A stretch of 55,920 bases of DNA from Hallella colorans (GCF_003096815.1 NZ_QENY01000020.1:1-55920); one strand, 5' to 3'; shown: positions 26,143 to 35,533, numbered from the stretch's first letter. Notes: generated by a model from the letters alone, not told the origin. Numbers and translations are program-made.

Positions 26143-29022
26143 ATGTACGTGAGCAGTATTTTTAACATGGAAGACAAATATATCGAGATAAAAGGAGCGA
26201 GGGTAAACAACCTGAAAAACATTAGTCTGCGCATTCCACGCGACAAATTTATAGCCATCACAGGCCTGTCAGGGTCTGGCAAGTCTTCACTTGCCTTTGA
26301 CACTCTCTACGCCGAGGGTCAACGCCGCTATGTCGAGAGCCTCTCAAGCTACGCGCGCCAATTCCTTGGACGCATGAGCAAACCAGAGTGCGACTACATC
26401 AAAGGCCTGCCCCCCGCCATTGCCATAGAGCAGAAAGTAATCGCGCGCAACCCCCGATCTACCGTAGGAACCTCCACGGAGATTTACGAATACCTGCGTT
26501 TTCTGTACGCACGCATAGGTCGAACATTCTCTCCCTTATCCGGACAAGAAGTGAAAAAACACTCCACAGATAGCGTGATACAACAGGTATTGCAATATTC
26601 AGATGGCACCAAGTACATGGTTTTGGCACCTTTGCGCATCATGGAAGGCCGCACCATAAAAAAGCAATTGGAAATGAGCTTGCAGGGAGGATACACGCGA
26701 ATAATGATCGATGACGAGGTAATGCTTATCGAAGACGCAATCACAAACAGTCAATTCGCCAAGAATAACAAAAACGACAGTTCCTTATTCCTTGTAGTTG
26801 ACCGTTTGAGCGTGTCACGAGAACATGACGCCTTGACCCGTCTCGCCGACTCAATCGAGACAGCCATGTATGAGGGTCATGGCGCCTGCAGGCTGGTGTT
26901 CCCTCCCTCCAACATTCATTACGATTTCTCCTCGCGCTTTGAGGCCGACGGCATCAAATTTGAAGAGCCCAGTGATAATATGTTCTCTTTCAACTCTCCC
27001 CTTGGGGCTTGCCCCACCTGCGAAGGCTTTGGCAGTGTCATTGGCATAGACGAGAAACTCGTCATTCCAAACTCAACGCTCTCCGTCTATGACGGATGCG
27101 TGCAGTGTTGGCATGGCGATAAAATGGGCAAATGGCAAGAGGAATTCTGCCGACGCGCCCAAAAGGACGAGTTTCCCATTTTCAAACCATACATGGACCT
27201 ATCCACCAAGGAGAGAGACATGCTGTGGCATGGTCTGCCCAGCGACATGAAAAAGAATGGCGAACGGCGAGCGGACAGCGTGTGCATAGACTCTTTTTTC
27301 CAAATGGTAAAAGAAAACCAATACAAGATACAGTATCGTGTGATGATGAGTCGCTACCGTGGCAAAACCATCTGCCCAGACTGCAAGGGAACCCGCCTGA
27401 AAAAAGAGGCCCAATGGGTAAAGATAGATGGGCGCGCCATCACGGATCTTACCCAAATGCCAGTGTCCGACCTTGCCAAATGGTTCGAGCGGCTTGAGCT
27501 TACCGAGCACGAGCGAGCGGTGAGCGAGCGGCTGACGACCGAGATCAGGTCACGACTCAAATTTTTGTGCGAGGTAGGCTTGGGCTACCTCACCCTCGGC
27601 CGATTGAGCAATTCCCTGTCAGGCGGAGAAAGCCAGCGCATCAACCTTACCACTTCGCTTGGGTCCTCGCTCGTGGGCAGCCTATACATTCTCGACGAGC
27701 CGAGCATAGGCCTACACAGTGCCGACACCCACCGTCTCATCCAAGTGCTGCGCGAGCTTCAGGTCATTGGCAACACCGTCATCGTGGTGGAACACGACGA
27801 GGAGATCATGCGAGCGGCCGACTGGCTCATCGACATAGGCCCAGACGCAGGCAGCCACGGCGGAGAGATAGTATACGAGGGAAAAGTGCCCGACAACACC
27901 GCGAGCGCCAACACCCCAGCCAGCCGCGACCTCTTGAAGAAATACCCACGCAGCCATACCGTGCGCTACCTCACAGGGGCCGAGCGTATACCCGTTCCCC
28001 AAAGCCGCCGAGCGTGGAACCTATCCATCAAGCTCAACGGCTGTCGCATGAACAACCTGCGAGGCATAGACGCACGAATACCCCTCAATGTCATGACGGT
28101 TATCACGGGCATGTCCGGCTCGGGCAAATCCACCCTCGTCAAGGGCATACTCTACCCGGCCATCAAGCGTCGGCTCAACGAGGTGTGCGACGCCCCGGGC
28201 GAGTTCCTCTCGCTCGATGGAGACTGGAGCCACATACGCCATATAGAGTACGTTGACCAAAATCCCATTGGCAAAAGCACACGTTCCAACCCCGCCACTT
28301 ATATCAAAGCATACGATGCTATACGCCAACTCTTCGCCGAGCAACCCCTGGCCAAACAACTCAACCTCACAGCGCAGCATTTCTCATTCAACACCGACGG
28401 AGGTCGCTGCGAAGAGTGCAAGGGGGCAGGCGTCATCACAGTGGAAATGCAATTCATGGCAGATCTCGTGCTCCAATGCGAGGAATGCCATGGGCAACGA
28501 TTCAAACAAGAGGTGCTCGACGTGCGTTTCGAGGACAAGAATATAAACGACGTGCTCAACATGACAGTAGCCGAGGCAATAGACTTTTTCGGCTCGCATG
28601 GGCAGAATAACATTATCAACCGCCTCAAGCCACTACAAGACGTGGGATTGGGCTACATCAAATTGGGGCAAAACTCGTCTACACTATCGGGCGGTGAGAA
28701 CCAACGCGTCAAATTAGCCTACTTCATTGGCCAGGAGAAACAAGAGCCCACCATGTTCATCTTCGATGAGCCTACCACCGGACTGCACTACCATGACATC
28801 ACGCGCCTGCTCCAAGCCTTCGACGCCCTCATAGACAGGGGACACAGTATCGTCATCATTGAGCACAACCTCGAGGTTGTCAAGTCGGCCGACTGGGTCA
28901 TAGACCTTGGACCGGGTGGTGGCAACGCAGGTGGCAACATCGTGTGCGCTGGCACCCCTGAAGATATAGCCGCTTGCGAAAGCAGCCTCACGGGGCGTTT
29001 TCTCAAAGACAAACTGGCATGA
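26143..29022 (+). CDS. uvrA: UvrA, excinuclease ABC subunit A
   Basis: A 959-residue protein. It has two ABC ATPase halves, with Walker A GLSGSGKSSLAFDTLY near residue 42 and GMSGSGKSTLVKGIL near 660. Signature motifs are LSGGESQRI and LSGGENQRV, with ILDEPSIGLH and IFDEPTTGLH as Walker B. The zinc-binding pairs are CPTC, CPDC and the CEEC..CEEC finger. It recognises bulky DNA lesions and loads UvrB for nucleotide excision repair. The ATG at 26167 (MEDKYIEIKG) gives the usual N-terminus, but the closer ATG cannot be excluded. It overlaps the glycosyltransferase gene by 4 bp. Bacteroidetes often carry two UvrA copies; which one this is cannot be decided here. Confidence 0.95.
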   Translation: MYVSSIFNMEDKYIEIKGARVNNLKNISLRIPRDKFIAITGLSGSGKSSLAFDTLYAEGQRRYVESLSSYARQFLGRMSKPECDYIKGLPPAIAIEQKVIARNPRSTVGTSTEIYEYLRFLYARIGRTFSPLSGQEVKKHSTDSVIQQVLQYSDGTKYMVLAPLRIMEGRTIKKQLEMSLQGGYTRIMIDDEVMLIEDAITNSQFAKNNKNDSSLFLVVDRLSVSREHDALTRLADSIETAMYEGHGACRLVFPPSNIHYDFSSRFEADGIKFEEPSDNMFSFNSPLGACPTCEGFGSVIGIDEKLVIPNSTLSVYDGCVQCWHGDKMGKWQEEFCRRAQKDEFPIFKPYMDLSTKERDMLWHGLPSDMKKNGERRADSVCIDSFFQMVKENQYKIQYRVMMSRYRGKTICPDCKGTRLKKEAQWVKIDGRAITDLTQMPVSDLAKWFERLELTEHERAVSERLTTEIRSRLKFLCEVGLGYLTLGRLSNSLSGGESQRINLTTSLGSSLVGSLYILDEPSIGLHSADTHRLIQVLRELQVIGNTVIVVEHDEEIMRAADWLIDIGPDAGSHGGEIVYEGKVPDNTASANTPASRDLLKKYPRSHTVRYLTGAERIPVPQSRRAWNLSIKLNGCRMNNLRGIDARIPLNVMTVITGMSGSGKSTLVKGILYPAIKRRLNEVCDAPGEFLSLDGDWSHIRHIEYVDQNPIGKSTRSNPATYIKAYDAIRQLFAEQPLAKQLNLTAQHFSFNTDGGRCEECKGAGVITVEMQFMADLVLQCEECHGQRFKQEVLDVRFEDKNINDVLNMTVAEAIDFFGSHGQNNIINRLKPLQDVGLGYIKLGQNSSTLSGGENQRVKLAYFIGQEKQEPTMFIFDEPTTGLHYHDITRLLQAFDALIDRGHSIVIIEHNLEVVKSADWVIDLGPGGGNAGGNIVCAGTPEDIAACESSLTGRFLKDKLA

Positions 29023-29948
29023 TTTCCATACTCATTCCCACCCACAACGACGACTGCCTGAATTTGGCCACAAGTATCGTCCAACAGGCCTCAGCCATAA
29101 AAGGGCTAAGCTGGGAGCTGATAGTGGCAGACGACGCATCGACGGACAGCACGGTCGTCGAGCACAATTCACGCATCGCAAAGCTACCTAATTGCCATGT
29201 ATTCCGCCAAGAAACTAACGTAGGGCGAGCCGTCATTCGCAACCTTTTGGCCGAACACGCCAACGGCGAATGGCTGCTTTATATTGACGGCGACGGACAA
29301 ATCATCCTTGACGACTATTTGTTGAGATTTATAAAAGCCTCTCGTCACGCCACCGTATGCTACGGAGGATACCGCATGATGCCAGGGCCCGAGGGCAATT
29401 TACGATGGCGTTACGAGCGCGCGGCGGCTCCGGCGCTGACGGCCATGCGCCGACAAGCGCACCCATACCGGTGCTTCAATATTTCCAACCTGCTCATCAG
29501 CAGGGAACTGATACTGGCACACCCCTTGGACAACAGGTTCGTGAACTATGGCTACGAGGATGTCATGCTCGGGCGCGACTTGCGCGAGGCTGGCATAGAC
29601 GTACTACATATAGATGCGCCCATCGGTTTTTACAACTATGAAGACAACGTGCATTTTGTGGCCAAGACAGAGGAGGGAGTGCGCACACTGTACCATTTTC
29701 GCCATGAATTGACAGAGTATTCGCACCTGCTCCAAGTCGTTGGCAAACTCAACAAGGCTTTCGTGACGTTATATTTACTTGTGTTTCAATTGCTAAAAAG
29801 CAAATGGAGAAAAAACCTTATAGGTCCGTCGCCATCCTTATGGTTGTTCAAATGCTATAAATTGGGCTATTATCTCAGTCTTTCTCAGCGCGCAGGGGAG
29901 CTGACAGCCAAACCTTCCACACGCCGCGAACCAACCTTGCCGAGATGA
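29019..29948 (+). CDS. Family 2 glycosyltransferase
   Basis: A 309-residue protein starting at the ATG that overlaps the uvrA stop (ATGA). The GT-A fold opens with ISILIPTHNDDCLNL, has ELIVADDASTDST and ETNVGRAVIRNLLAEHA, and carries a D-x-D-like LYIDGDGQI. Later blocks CFNISNLLISRE and YGYEDVMLGRDL are typical of GT2 chain enzymes. It transfers a sugar from a nucleotide donor, probably to an envelope glycan. A hydrophobic patch near residue 245 suggests membrane association. The last 74 bases run over the 3' end of the convergent lipoprotein gene. Confidence 0.85.
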   Translation: MISILIPTHNDDCLNLATSIVQQASAIKGLSWELIVADDASTDSTVVEHNSRIAKLPNCHVFRQETNVGRAVIRNLLAEHANGEWLLYIDGDGQIILDDYLLRFIKASRHATVCYGGYRMMPGPEGNLRWRYERAAAPALTAMRRQAHPYRCFNISNLLISRELILAHPLDNRFVNYGYEDVMLGRDLREAGIDVLHIDAPIGFYNYEDNVHFVAKTEEGVRTLYHFRHELTEYSHLLQVVGKLNKAFVTLYLLVFQLLKSKWRKNLIGPSPSLWLFKCYKLGYYLSLSQRAGELTAKPSTRREPTLPR

Positions 29949-30357
29949 GGTACCGAGCTTTCTCCACCCACCTTCCAGTTTTGCCTATCGTGTCCATCTC
30001 GAGAAAATCGCGCGCCTCCACATCCGCGACGGCCACACTGTCGCCCTTGTAAAAGCGCATGGAGTTTATCCTTACAGACGCGCCCGAGGGCAAAGCTCTC
30101 AGCGTGTCCACGTCGCGCTGGGTCACTTGCGACGCCATATAGGCCAACCAGCGTTCGGAGCCAGGCGCGCAAAAACGCGCGGCCTTGTGATATTGCCAAT
30201 TGAAATAGGCGGTGGAAAAATCGCTCACCGTATCCCTCAATTGTTTTTCTTGATAATGTTCGCACGACGACAGAGCGACCATGCCTACCAAAAGCGTCAA
30301 GACCGTCACCGTCAAAACATGGCATTTTGTTTTCATCGTTTTATAATTTTTCGTCAT
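29875..30357 (-). CDS. Small lipoprotein, function unknown
   Basis: A 160-residue protein; the in-frame ATG at 30336 (MKTKCHVLTVT..) would give a tighter signal peptide. The lipobox is VALSSC, so it is probably a lipid-anchored envelope protein. The mature part of about 125 residues (DTVSDFSTAYFNWQYHKAAR; VADVEARDFLEMDTIG) resembles the small NTF2/DUF4878-type folds that follow lipoboxes, but I cannot assign a family. It is convergent with the glycosyltransferase and overlaps its end by 74 bp. Its upstream region holds a promoter and two inverted repeats. Confidence 0.65.
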   Translation of the reverse strand: MTKNYKTMKTKCHVLTVTVLTLLVGMVALSSCEHYQEKQLRDTVSDFSTAYFNWQYHKAARFCAPGSERWLAYMASQVTQRDVDTLRALPSGASVRINSMRFYKGDSVAVADVEARDFLEMDTIGKTGRWVEKARYLISARLVRGVWKVWLSAPLRAEKD

Positions 30358-30370
30358 TAGGCCACACGCC

Positions 30371-30391
30371 CTGACGCTCGACGAGCGTCAG
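30371..30391. promoter_or_regulatory. Perfect 21-bp palindrome upstream of the lipoprotein gene
   Basis: Arms CTGACGCTCG (30371-30380) and CGAGCGTCAG (30382-30391) flank a single A. It lies between the predicted lipoprotein transcript start (about 30428) and its start codon, so it is either an operator or a GC-rich 5' hairpin. Confidence 0.55.
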
Positions 30392-30427
30392 CCACGCATC
30401 TTCCCATCACTCGAGAGCCATGGATAA

Positions 30428-30448
30428 TTCCCTACAAAAATAGGGATA
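30428..30448 (-). promoter_or_regulatory. Lipoprotein promoter inside an inverted repeat
   Basis: On the minus strand TATTTTTG (30442-30435) fits TAnnTTTG. It is flanked by ATCCCTA and TAGGGAA, so the box sits inside a short dyad that could bind a repressor. Confidence 0.4.
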
Positions 30449-30496
30449 TTTTCGTGAATGGGACACGCTTTATTCCCTTTTTCACACAATAATGGC

Positions 30497-30504
30497 TATC
30501 TTTG
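30497..30504 (+). promoter_or_regulatory. Promoter -7 box for the MBL hydrolase
   Basis: TATCTTTG; start near 30511, with a 13-base leader to the ATG at 30524. This excludes the upstream in-frame start at 30458. Confidence 0.55.
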
Positions 30505-30523
30505 CAACAAAATTTGGATAACA

Positions 30524-31342
30524 ATGCTTCACTATATATCATTCGGCAGCGGTAGCAGCGGTAATTGCAGCTGTCTGTACACCGAGCGCACAAGGCTTCT
30601 CATAGATGCGGGACTGGGGACACGCACTTTGAAAAAATGGTTTTGCAACTATAACATCCACCCTTCTGCCATCGACGGCATACTCGTAACGCACGACCAT
30701 ACGGACCACGCCAAGTCGGCAGGAACCCTAAGCCACGATTTCGACATACCCGTATACACCACCGCACAGGTGCACGCCGGCATGGAGAGAAACTGGTGCC
30801 TGCGTCGGAAAATAGCATCCGAGCAAGCCCATAACATAGAAAAAGGTGTTCCATTTCACATAGGAGACCTCACCATCACGGCTTTTGGTGTGCCCCACGA
30901 CAGTACCGACAATGTGGGCTACTGCGTGGAGCACGAAGACGTAACATTCGTGCTGATGACCGACATAGGCCATGTCACGGAAGATATAAAGCACTATATT
31001 TCAAAAGCCAACTACTTGGTGATCGAGGCCGACTACGAAACGGAGATGCTTGACCGTGGCCATTATCCCGAGCATCTGAAACGACGCATACGCGGCCCAT
31101 ACGGGCACATGAGCAACAACGAGTGCGCGAAAGCCATCATAAACAACGCCACGCCTTGCCTTAGACATGTTTGGCTATGCCATCTGAGCAACGAAAACAA
31201 CCATCCCGACCTTGCGGAGACCACCGTGAGGCAAACACTCCGCGCGCACGGCATCGTTGCCGGAGACGACCCGGCTGCCGATTTCAAATTGGACGTGCTG
31301 CGCCGCAAGACACCATCCCCCATTTTCAACTTGCAGCCCTAA
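30524..31342 (+). CDS. MBL-fold metal-dependent hydrolase (YycJ/WalJ-like)
   Basis: A 272-residue protein. FGSGSSGNCSCLYT, LLIDAGLGTRTL and the metal-binding VTHDHTDHAKS (H-x-H-x-D-H) are the hallmarks of the YycJ/WalJ branch of the metallo-beta-lactamase fold. Further metal ligands come from GVPHDS, VLMTDIGHV and the late LCHLSNENN. Relatives are predicted exonucleases or hydrolases that coordinate replication with wall synthesis; that role is not shown by this sequence. It stands as a single gene. Confidence 0.88.
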   Translation: MLHYISFGSGSSGNCSCLYTERTRLLIDAGLGTRTLKKWFCNYNIHPSAIDGILVTHDHTDHAKSAGTLSHDFDIPVYTTAQVHAGMERNWCLRRKIASEQAHNIEKGVPFHIGDLTITAFGVPHDSTDNVGYCVEHEDVTFVLMTDIGHVTEDIKHYISKANYLVIEADYETEMLDRGHYPEHLKRRIRGPYGHMSNNECAKAIINNATPCLRHVWLCHLSNENNHPDLAETTVRQTLRAHGIVAGDDPAADFKLDVLRRKTPSPIFNLQP

Positions 31343-31552
31343 ACTTGCTCTTTCCTCAGTACGCTGGCCGGCGAGGACAAGAAAAGCCACGCATCTGTTG
31401 ATTACGAACTACTGACAGAACGAGTCGTGAGCTTAGCCAACTTCTTTCTATCAGGTAATGAAAACAGAAACGTCGAAGTGTTTTTTCAACCTTGTTGCCA
31501 AAAGTTTCCGACAAAAAAACATTTCATGGTCTCCAAACACGACACCCATCCG

Positions 31553-33781
31553 TCAGAACGGCATGCCGACAGCGAAATGAAAACAGAAATCGCGACTGAA
31601 CTTGGGATATAGCAACGGCCAATGCTCCCTGTGGGTGTCGTAGGCTGGGTTGACGGCTTTCATACCCATGTCGAAACGGAGGATGAAGAAATTGAAGTTG
31701 AGGCGCAGGCCAAGACCATACCCCACAGCTATCTGCTTGTAAAACTCGTCTATCTTGAACTGTCCGCCCACCTGCTCAGCATAGTCGCGCAGTGTCCAAA
31801 CGTTGCCCGCGTCGACAAAAAACGCGCCATTCAACTTCCAAAAGAGATACGTGCGATACTCGGCGCTCAAGTATAGTTTCATGTCGCCAGTCTGGTTGAT
31901 AAAGTCTATGCGTCCGTCTGTGCCACGATATTTACCCGGTCCAAGCGATCTCACGCTCCAAGCCCGCACGCCGTTGGCCCCACCGGCAAAGTAACGCTTC
32001 TCAAATGGCAGTATGGAGCTGTTGCCATAAGGCCACGCGAGGCCAAAATCGCCATGAAGCGCCAACTCGTTTCGGCTGTCAAACCGTATCAAGCGCGTGT
32101 AGTCAAAGTCGAATTTGAGATATTGCGCGTAAGCTATATTGAGAAAAGTGTATTGCCCACGGCGATTTTTGCCACTGCCCATGAGGCGCGACAAAACGCT
32201 CAGCGCGCCGCCCGCCGTCTCCACATTGGCCCTCAAGGCATCCACGCCATCGCTATACGAGAGGCCAAAACCAGCCCTCATGATAAACAGATCCTCATAG
32301 TTATAACGAAGTATGGCATTGCGGTTGGACGCGTTGTCAAGATAATCGCGCTTGAAAGTATCGCTTATCCAAGGCATATACACATAGTTGAGATCCGGAA
32401 AATCCACCCTGTAGGATATGTTTCGGTGAGGCATGGCCCATCTATAGCGCCAAGCTGACGAAAACACCCGGCGGTGAAACTCCGGCCGGTTCTGCAAGTC
32501 CCATGTCAACGACAGCTCGGAGGTGGCATTGCTTCGGCGGCGGGCAACGGTGGAAATGAACGGCGCGATGAACCGGGGAAACTGCAATTTAGTCTCGACG
32601 CCGTACTCCTCGTAGTTCTTGTCACGATAGCCCTCCAACCCCGTGATGGCCTCGAAAGCGCCACGCAACTCCACGCTGAAAGTCTCGGCGCCACGAAAAA
32701 TATTCCTGTTCTCATAGCTCAACGAGGCCGCGGCACCCAGGTTGCCGGCCGTATTGGTTCCCTCAGGCCGAAAAGACACAGACCGAGACTTACCCATGCC
32801 AATATTGATGTCAACATCAAGGAGCGACGTGTCTGGCACCTCTTGGAAACGAATATCGGTATACCTCACCGCTTGCATACGGCCAAAACGGTTATATGTT
32901 TTCTGCAAATCGGTGGCACAGAATAGCGCACCTCGCTGAATGTACGTGTTGTTCTCAAGCACCCGCCGACGCAAGGGTATGACACCGCCGTCGCTATTTT
33001 GGAAGTTTATGTTCCTGATGGTGTATCTCGGGTGGAGCGTCTCCACCGAGGACCCATCGGCCTTAAAGCCCATCAGGTGGAGCGTCAAGCCTATGTCACG
33101 ACTGTTTGCCGCGGAGTCTGCTTGGTATTGTATGAAATCTTTGTGAAAACGGTAATAGCCCGAATCTTTCAATATCTTGGTGATACGCTCCCGTTCCTCG
33201 TCGAGCTTATCCACCGTGAAGCGGTCGCCGGCGCGAAGCATGCTACCTTTGCTGTTATTTGGCGTGGCGCGCGCATAATTTCGAAGGATGGCTTTGATAC
33301 GCTCGTCCTTGATATCATAATCCACCCTACTGATAAAATAAGGATCGCCAAGATGCAATATGTAGATGGCTTTAAGTTTCTTGCCCCTGACCTTTGTTCT
33401 CAAATCGACGCCAGCATGCATGAAACCCATATTTCGCAAGGCCGTCCGCAAGTCGTCGACAGACTGCGCCGCTTGCTCCGCGTCATACAACACGGGAGCC
33501 TCCCCGGCGCGCCTAAGCGTTCGGTTTATCCATTTGGCGCTGTCATTACCAGCCAACGCGTATGTGCCAAGCGGAATTTTGAAGAGCGAGAACCATTTAG
33601 AATTGGCGTGTTGCCGTATATATGGAGTCAGCGACGAGACGTCAACACGCTTGTCATCGCTTTTGATCTCCACACTTTCCAACAAATAGCTATTGTCTGG
33701 TATGAGCCTTGAGGAGCCGCACGCCGATAACAGGCATACCAAAACGGACAAGTATAAGATATATTTTGTCTTCAATGACAC
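31553..33781 (-). CDS. TamL/BamA-like outer-membrane lipoprotein
   Basis: About 742 residues from the GTG at 33781. A GTG at 33796 opens the same frame but coincides with a promoter box, and a TTG at 33775 is also possible. A lipobox (CLLSACG) follows the signal peptide. POTRA-like repeats span about 30-330 (IKAIYILHLGDPYFISRV; YTIRNINFQN). The C-terminal 400 residues are the surface-antigen barrel, including PFEKRYFAGGANGVRAW with the conserved R-x-W/F-type lid. Bacteroidetes use a lipidated TamA relative (TamL) with TamB to assemble the envelope; no tamB is next to it here. The terminal residues end in F, as is usual for barrels. Confidence 0.85.
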   Translation of the reverse strand: MSLKTKYILYLSVLVCLLSACGSSRLIPDNSYLLESVEIKSDDKRVDVSSLTPYIRQHANSKWFSLFKIPLGTYALAGNDSAKWINRTLRRAGEAPVLYDAEQAAQSVDDLRTALRNMGFMHAGVDLRTKVRGKKLKAIYILHLGDPYFISRVDYDIKDERIKAILRNYARATPNNSKGSMLRAGDRFTVDKLDEERERITKILKDSGYYRFHKDFIQYQADSAANSRDIGLTLHLMGFKADGSSVETLHPRYTIRNINFQNSDGGVIPLRRRVLENNTYIQRGALFCATDLQKTYNRFGRMQAVRYTDIRFQEVPDTSLLDVDINIGMGKSRSVSFRPEGTNTAGNLGAAASLSYENRNIFRGAETFSVELRGAFEAITGLEGYRDKNYEEYGVETKLQFPRFIAPFISTVARRRSNATSELSLTWDLQNRPEFHRRVFSSAWRYRWAMPHRNISYRVDFPDLNYVYMPWISDTFKRDYLDNASNRNAILRYNYEDLFIMRAGFGLSYSDGVDALRANVETAGGALSVLSRLMGSGKNRRGQYTFLNIAYAQYLKFDFDYTRLIRFDSRNELALHGDFGLAWPYGNSSILPFEKRYFAGGANGVRAWSVRSLGPGKYRGTDGRIDFINQTGDMKLYLSAEYRTYLFWKLNGAFFVDAGNVWTLRDYAEQVGGQFKIDEFYKQIAVGYGLGLRLNFNFFILRFDMGMKAVNPAYDTHREHWPLLYPKFSRDFCFHFAVGMPF

Positions 33782-33795
33782 GACTTTTAAAGTCA

Positions 33796-33803
33796 CAAAG
33801 GTA
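33796..33803 (-). promoter_or_regulatory. Promoter -7 box for the TamL-like gene
   Basis: TACCTTTG on the minus strand ends exactly where the longest reading frame begins, which argues for a start codon further in (33781 or 33775). Confidence 0.45.
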
Positions 33804-33868
33804 ATAGTTTTTATCCACAGATAGCATCTATTAACATAGATTTTTCCACGTCTTACAAAAGTATTAGG

Positions 33869-33876
33869 TATCTTTG
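33869..33876 (+). promoter_or_regulatory. Promoter -7 box for the RNA methyltransferase
   Basis: TATCTTTG is only 4 bases before the ATG at 33881, so the transcript probably begins at the start codon. Confidence 0.55.
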
Positions 33877-33880
33877 CAAT

Positions 33881-34660
33881 ATGATAAGCAAGGCTGTCAT
33901 CAAATACGTGCGCTCGTTAGAGCTGAAAAAAAACAGGCTGCGCGAGGGGCTCTTCGTGGCCGAGGGTCCCAAGGTGGTGGGCGACATCGGCATGGCGACC
34001 GCCCCCACAATGATCATCGCCACGGCCGAATGGTTAACCAAACATCCTGACGCACGCGAGAAATGGCCTCGTGCCGAACTGCTTGAGGCGAGCGAGACGG
34101 AGCTGAGCAAAGTGTCGCTCATGCAACACCCACAGCAAATTGTCGGCGTGTTTGGCATGTTTGACCAAGAAGACAGCGAGCCATGTGGCAGGCTTCCAAA
34201 CACAGAATTGTGCTTGGCGCTCGACGACATACAAGACCCCGGAAACCTCGGCACCATCATCCGGGTGGCTGATTGGTTTGGCATTGGGCATATTTTCTGC
34301 TCAAAGGACACGGCCGACATGTACAACCCTAAGGTGGTACAAGCCACCATGGGCAGCATAGCCCGCGTGAGACTGCGATACACAGACCTCAAGCAGCTCA
34401 TTGGCGCCCTGCCACCAAACACGCCGGTCTATGGCACCACTCTCAACGGCCATGACATTTACGACGAAGACTTGCAACCACGAGGGCTCATCGTCATGGG
34501 CAACGAGGGCAAAGGCATATCCCCCGAGATACGAAAAATGGTGAGCAGGCGCCTCCTCATACCAAACTATCCAATAGGCAGACAAACGGCGGAAAGCCTC
34601 AACGTGGCCATTGCCACGGCCATTGTTTGCGCCGAGTTCAGAAGAAGAAAAACATTATAA
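33881..34660 (+). CDS. TrmH/SpoU-family RNA 2'-O-methyltransferase
   Basis: A 259-residue protein. An N-terminal substrate-binding segment (MISKAVIKYVRSLELKKNR..GLFVAEGPKVV) is followed by the SPOUT methylase motifs: LALDDIQDPGNLGTIIRVAD (motif 1), GLIVMGNEGKGISPEI (motif 2) and IPNYPIGRQTAESLNVAIA (motif 3). These bind S-adenosylmethionine in a knotted fold and methylate a ribose in rRNA or tRNA. RlmB-like enzymes are the nearest match. It is followed 3 bp later by a membrane protein gene and has a -7 box directly before its ATG. Confidence 0.92.
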   Translation: MISKAVIKYVRSLELKKNRLREGLFVAEGPKVVGDIGMATAPTMIIATAEWLTKHPDAREKWPRAELLEASETELSKVSLMQHPQQIVGVFGMFDQEDSEPCGRLPNTELCLALDDIQDPGNLGTIIRVADWFGIGHIFCSKDTADMYNPKVVQATMGSIARVRLRYTDLKQLIGALPPNTPVYGTTLNGHDIYDEDLQPRGLIVMGNEGKGISPEIRKMVSRRLLIPNYPIGRQTAESLNVAIATAIVCAEFRRRKTL

Positions 34661-34663
34661 GAC

Positions 34664-35533
34664 ATGGAAACAGAGCTATATAAAACGCGTGGTTTGGCCA
34701 AATGTGTCAAAGCTGCGTACGAACTTTTCTGTGGCAACCTGAAAACCATCATTCGCCTCACGTGGATGCCGGCTCTGCTGTTGGGCATCTGCGCAGCAGC
34801 CGGCCAACTACTCGCGTCAAGCGAACTGTTTGCGAATATGGTTGGAGGACATACCCAAAAATTATTGACAATCGCGCCTATCGGCATAATCTTGGCCATA
34901 GCCATCTTAACTGGCGTCACATGGCTGGGGGCGAGAATGGCAACGCTACTAAACGACGCGACATTCAAGACCAACCTTGCTCGCATGGCAAAACTCGTGG
35001 GCCTGATAACAGTGATAGTTATAGCCCTCGCCATAACGCTATTGGCCATTGGCTCCATGCCACTCATTGCACCCGACACCATCGTGACGCCACAAAAAGT
35101 CTGGTTAGCGATGGCACTACCTACGCTCGTGGCGATGGTGGCATGCGTCGTCTTGCTTCCCATCGCTTACACCATGATGAAGTATTGCATAGAGACGGGA
35201 ACAAAATTAGGAGCTATTTTTGGCAAGCCTTATCGTCAAGGATGGCGATATTGGGCGTTTTTGTTCACGCTATCGCTATTAGTGTCTATCATTATGGGCA
35301 TCATCGCCGCGGTCATAAAAATGCCAATAGTCATCACGGCGATGGCAGACGCCATTAGCTTGCAAGGACAGGCGATGGGCGATGAGAGTGGGCTACCCAC
35401 TTATTTCAGCGCGATAGTTGTCTTGGCCAACATCATTGGCGTGTTCATGTGGTGCTACGTCGCGACATGGGGGCTATTGGCCTTTTACTACGCCTATGGC
35501 TCCATCGAGGCTAAATTAAAACTAAAAAACTGA
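34664..35533 (+). CDS. Multi-pass membrane protein, function unknown
   Basis: A 289-residue protein with about six hydrophobic segments at about 33-50, 70-92, 110-132, 148-170, 198-222 and 250-275. The N-terminus is polar (METELYKTRGLAKCVKAAY) and the C-terminus ends in LKLKN. The motif FGKPYRQGWRYWAFLFTLSL resembles inner-membrane families of unknown role in Bacteroidetes. It starts 3 bp after the methyltransferase gene and is likely co-transcribed. Confidence 0.65.
   Translation: METELYKTRGLAKCVKAAYELFCGNLKTIIRLTWMPALLLGICAAAGQLLASSELFANMVGGHTQKLLTIAPIGIILAIAILTGVTWLGARMATLLNDATFKTNLARMAKLVGLITVIVIALAITLLAIGSMPLIAPDTIVTPQKVWLAMALPTLVAMVACVVLLPIAYTMMKYCIETGTKLGAIFGKPYRQGWRYWAFLFTLSLLVSIIMGIIAAVIKMPIVITAMADAISLQGQAMGDESGLPTYFSAIVVLANIIGVFMWCYVATWGLLAFYYAYGSIEAKLKLKN

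Noticed and set aside
27567..28256. 229-codon plus-strand frame rich in Arg, His and Pro
   Set aside because: Out-of-frame shadow inside uvrA; odd composition caused by G+C-rich codons.
32999..33712. 237-codon plus-strand frame
   Set aside because: Antisense to the TamL-like gene; the sense strand has lipobox, POTRA-like and barrel features.
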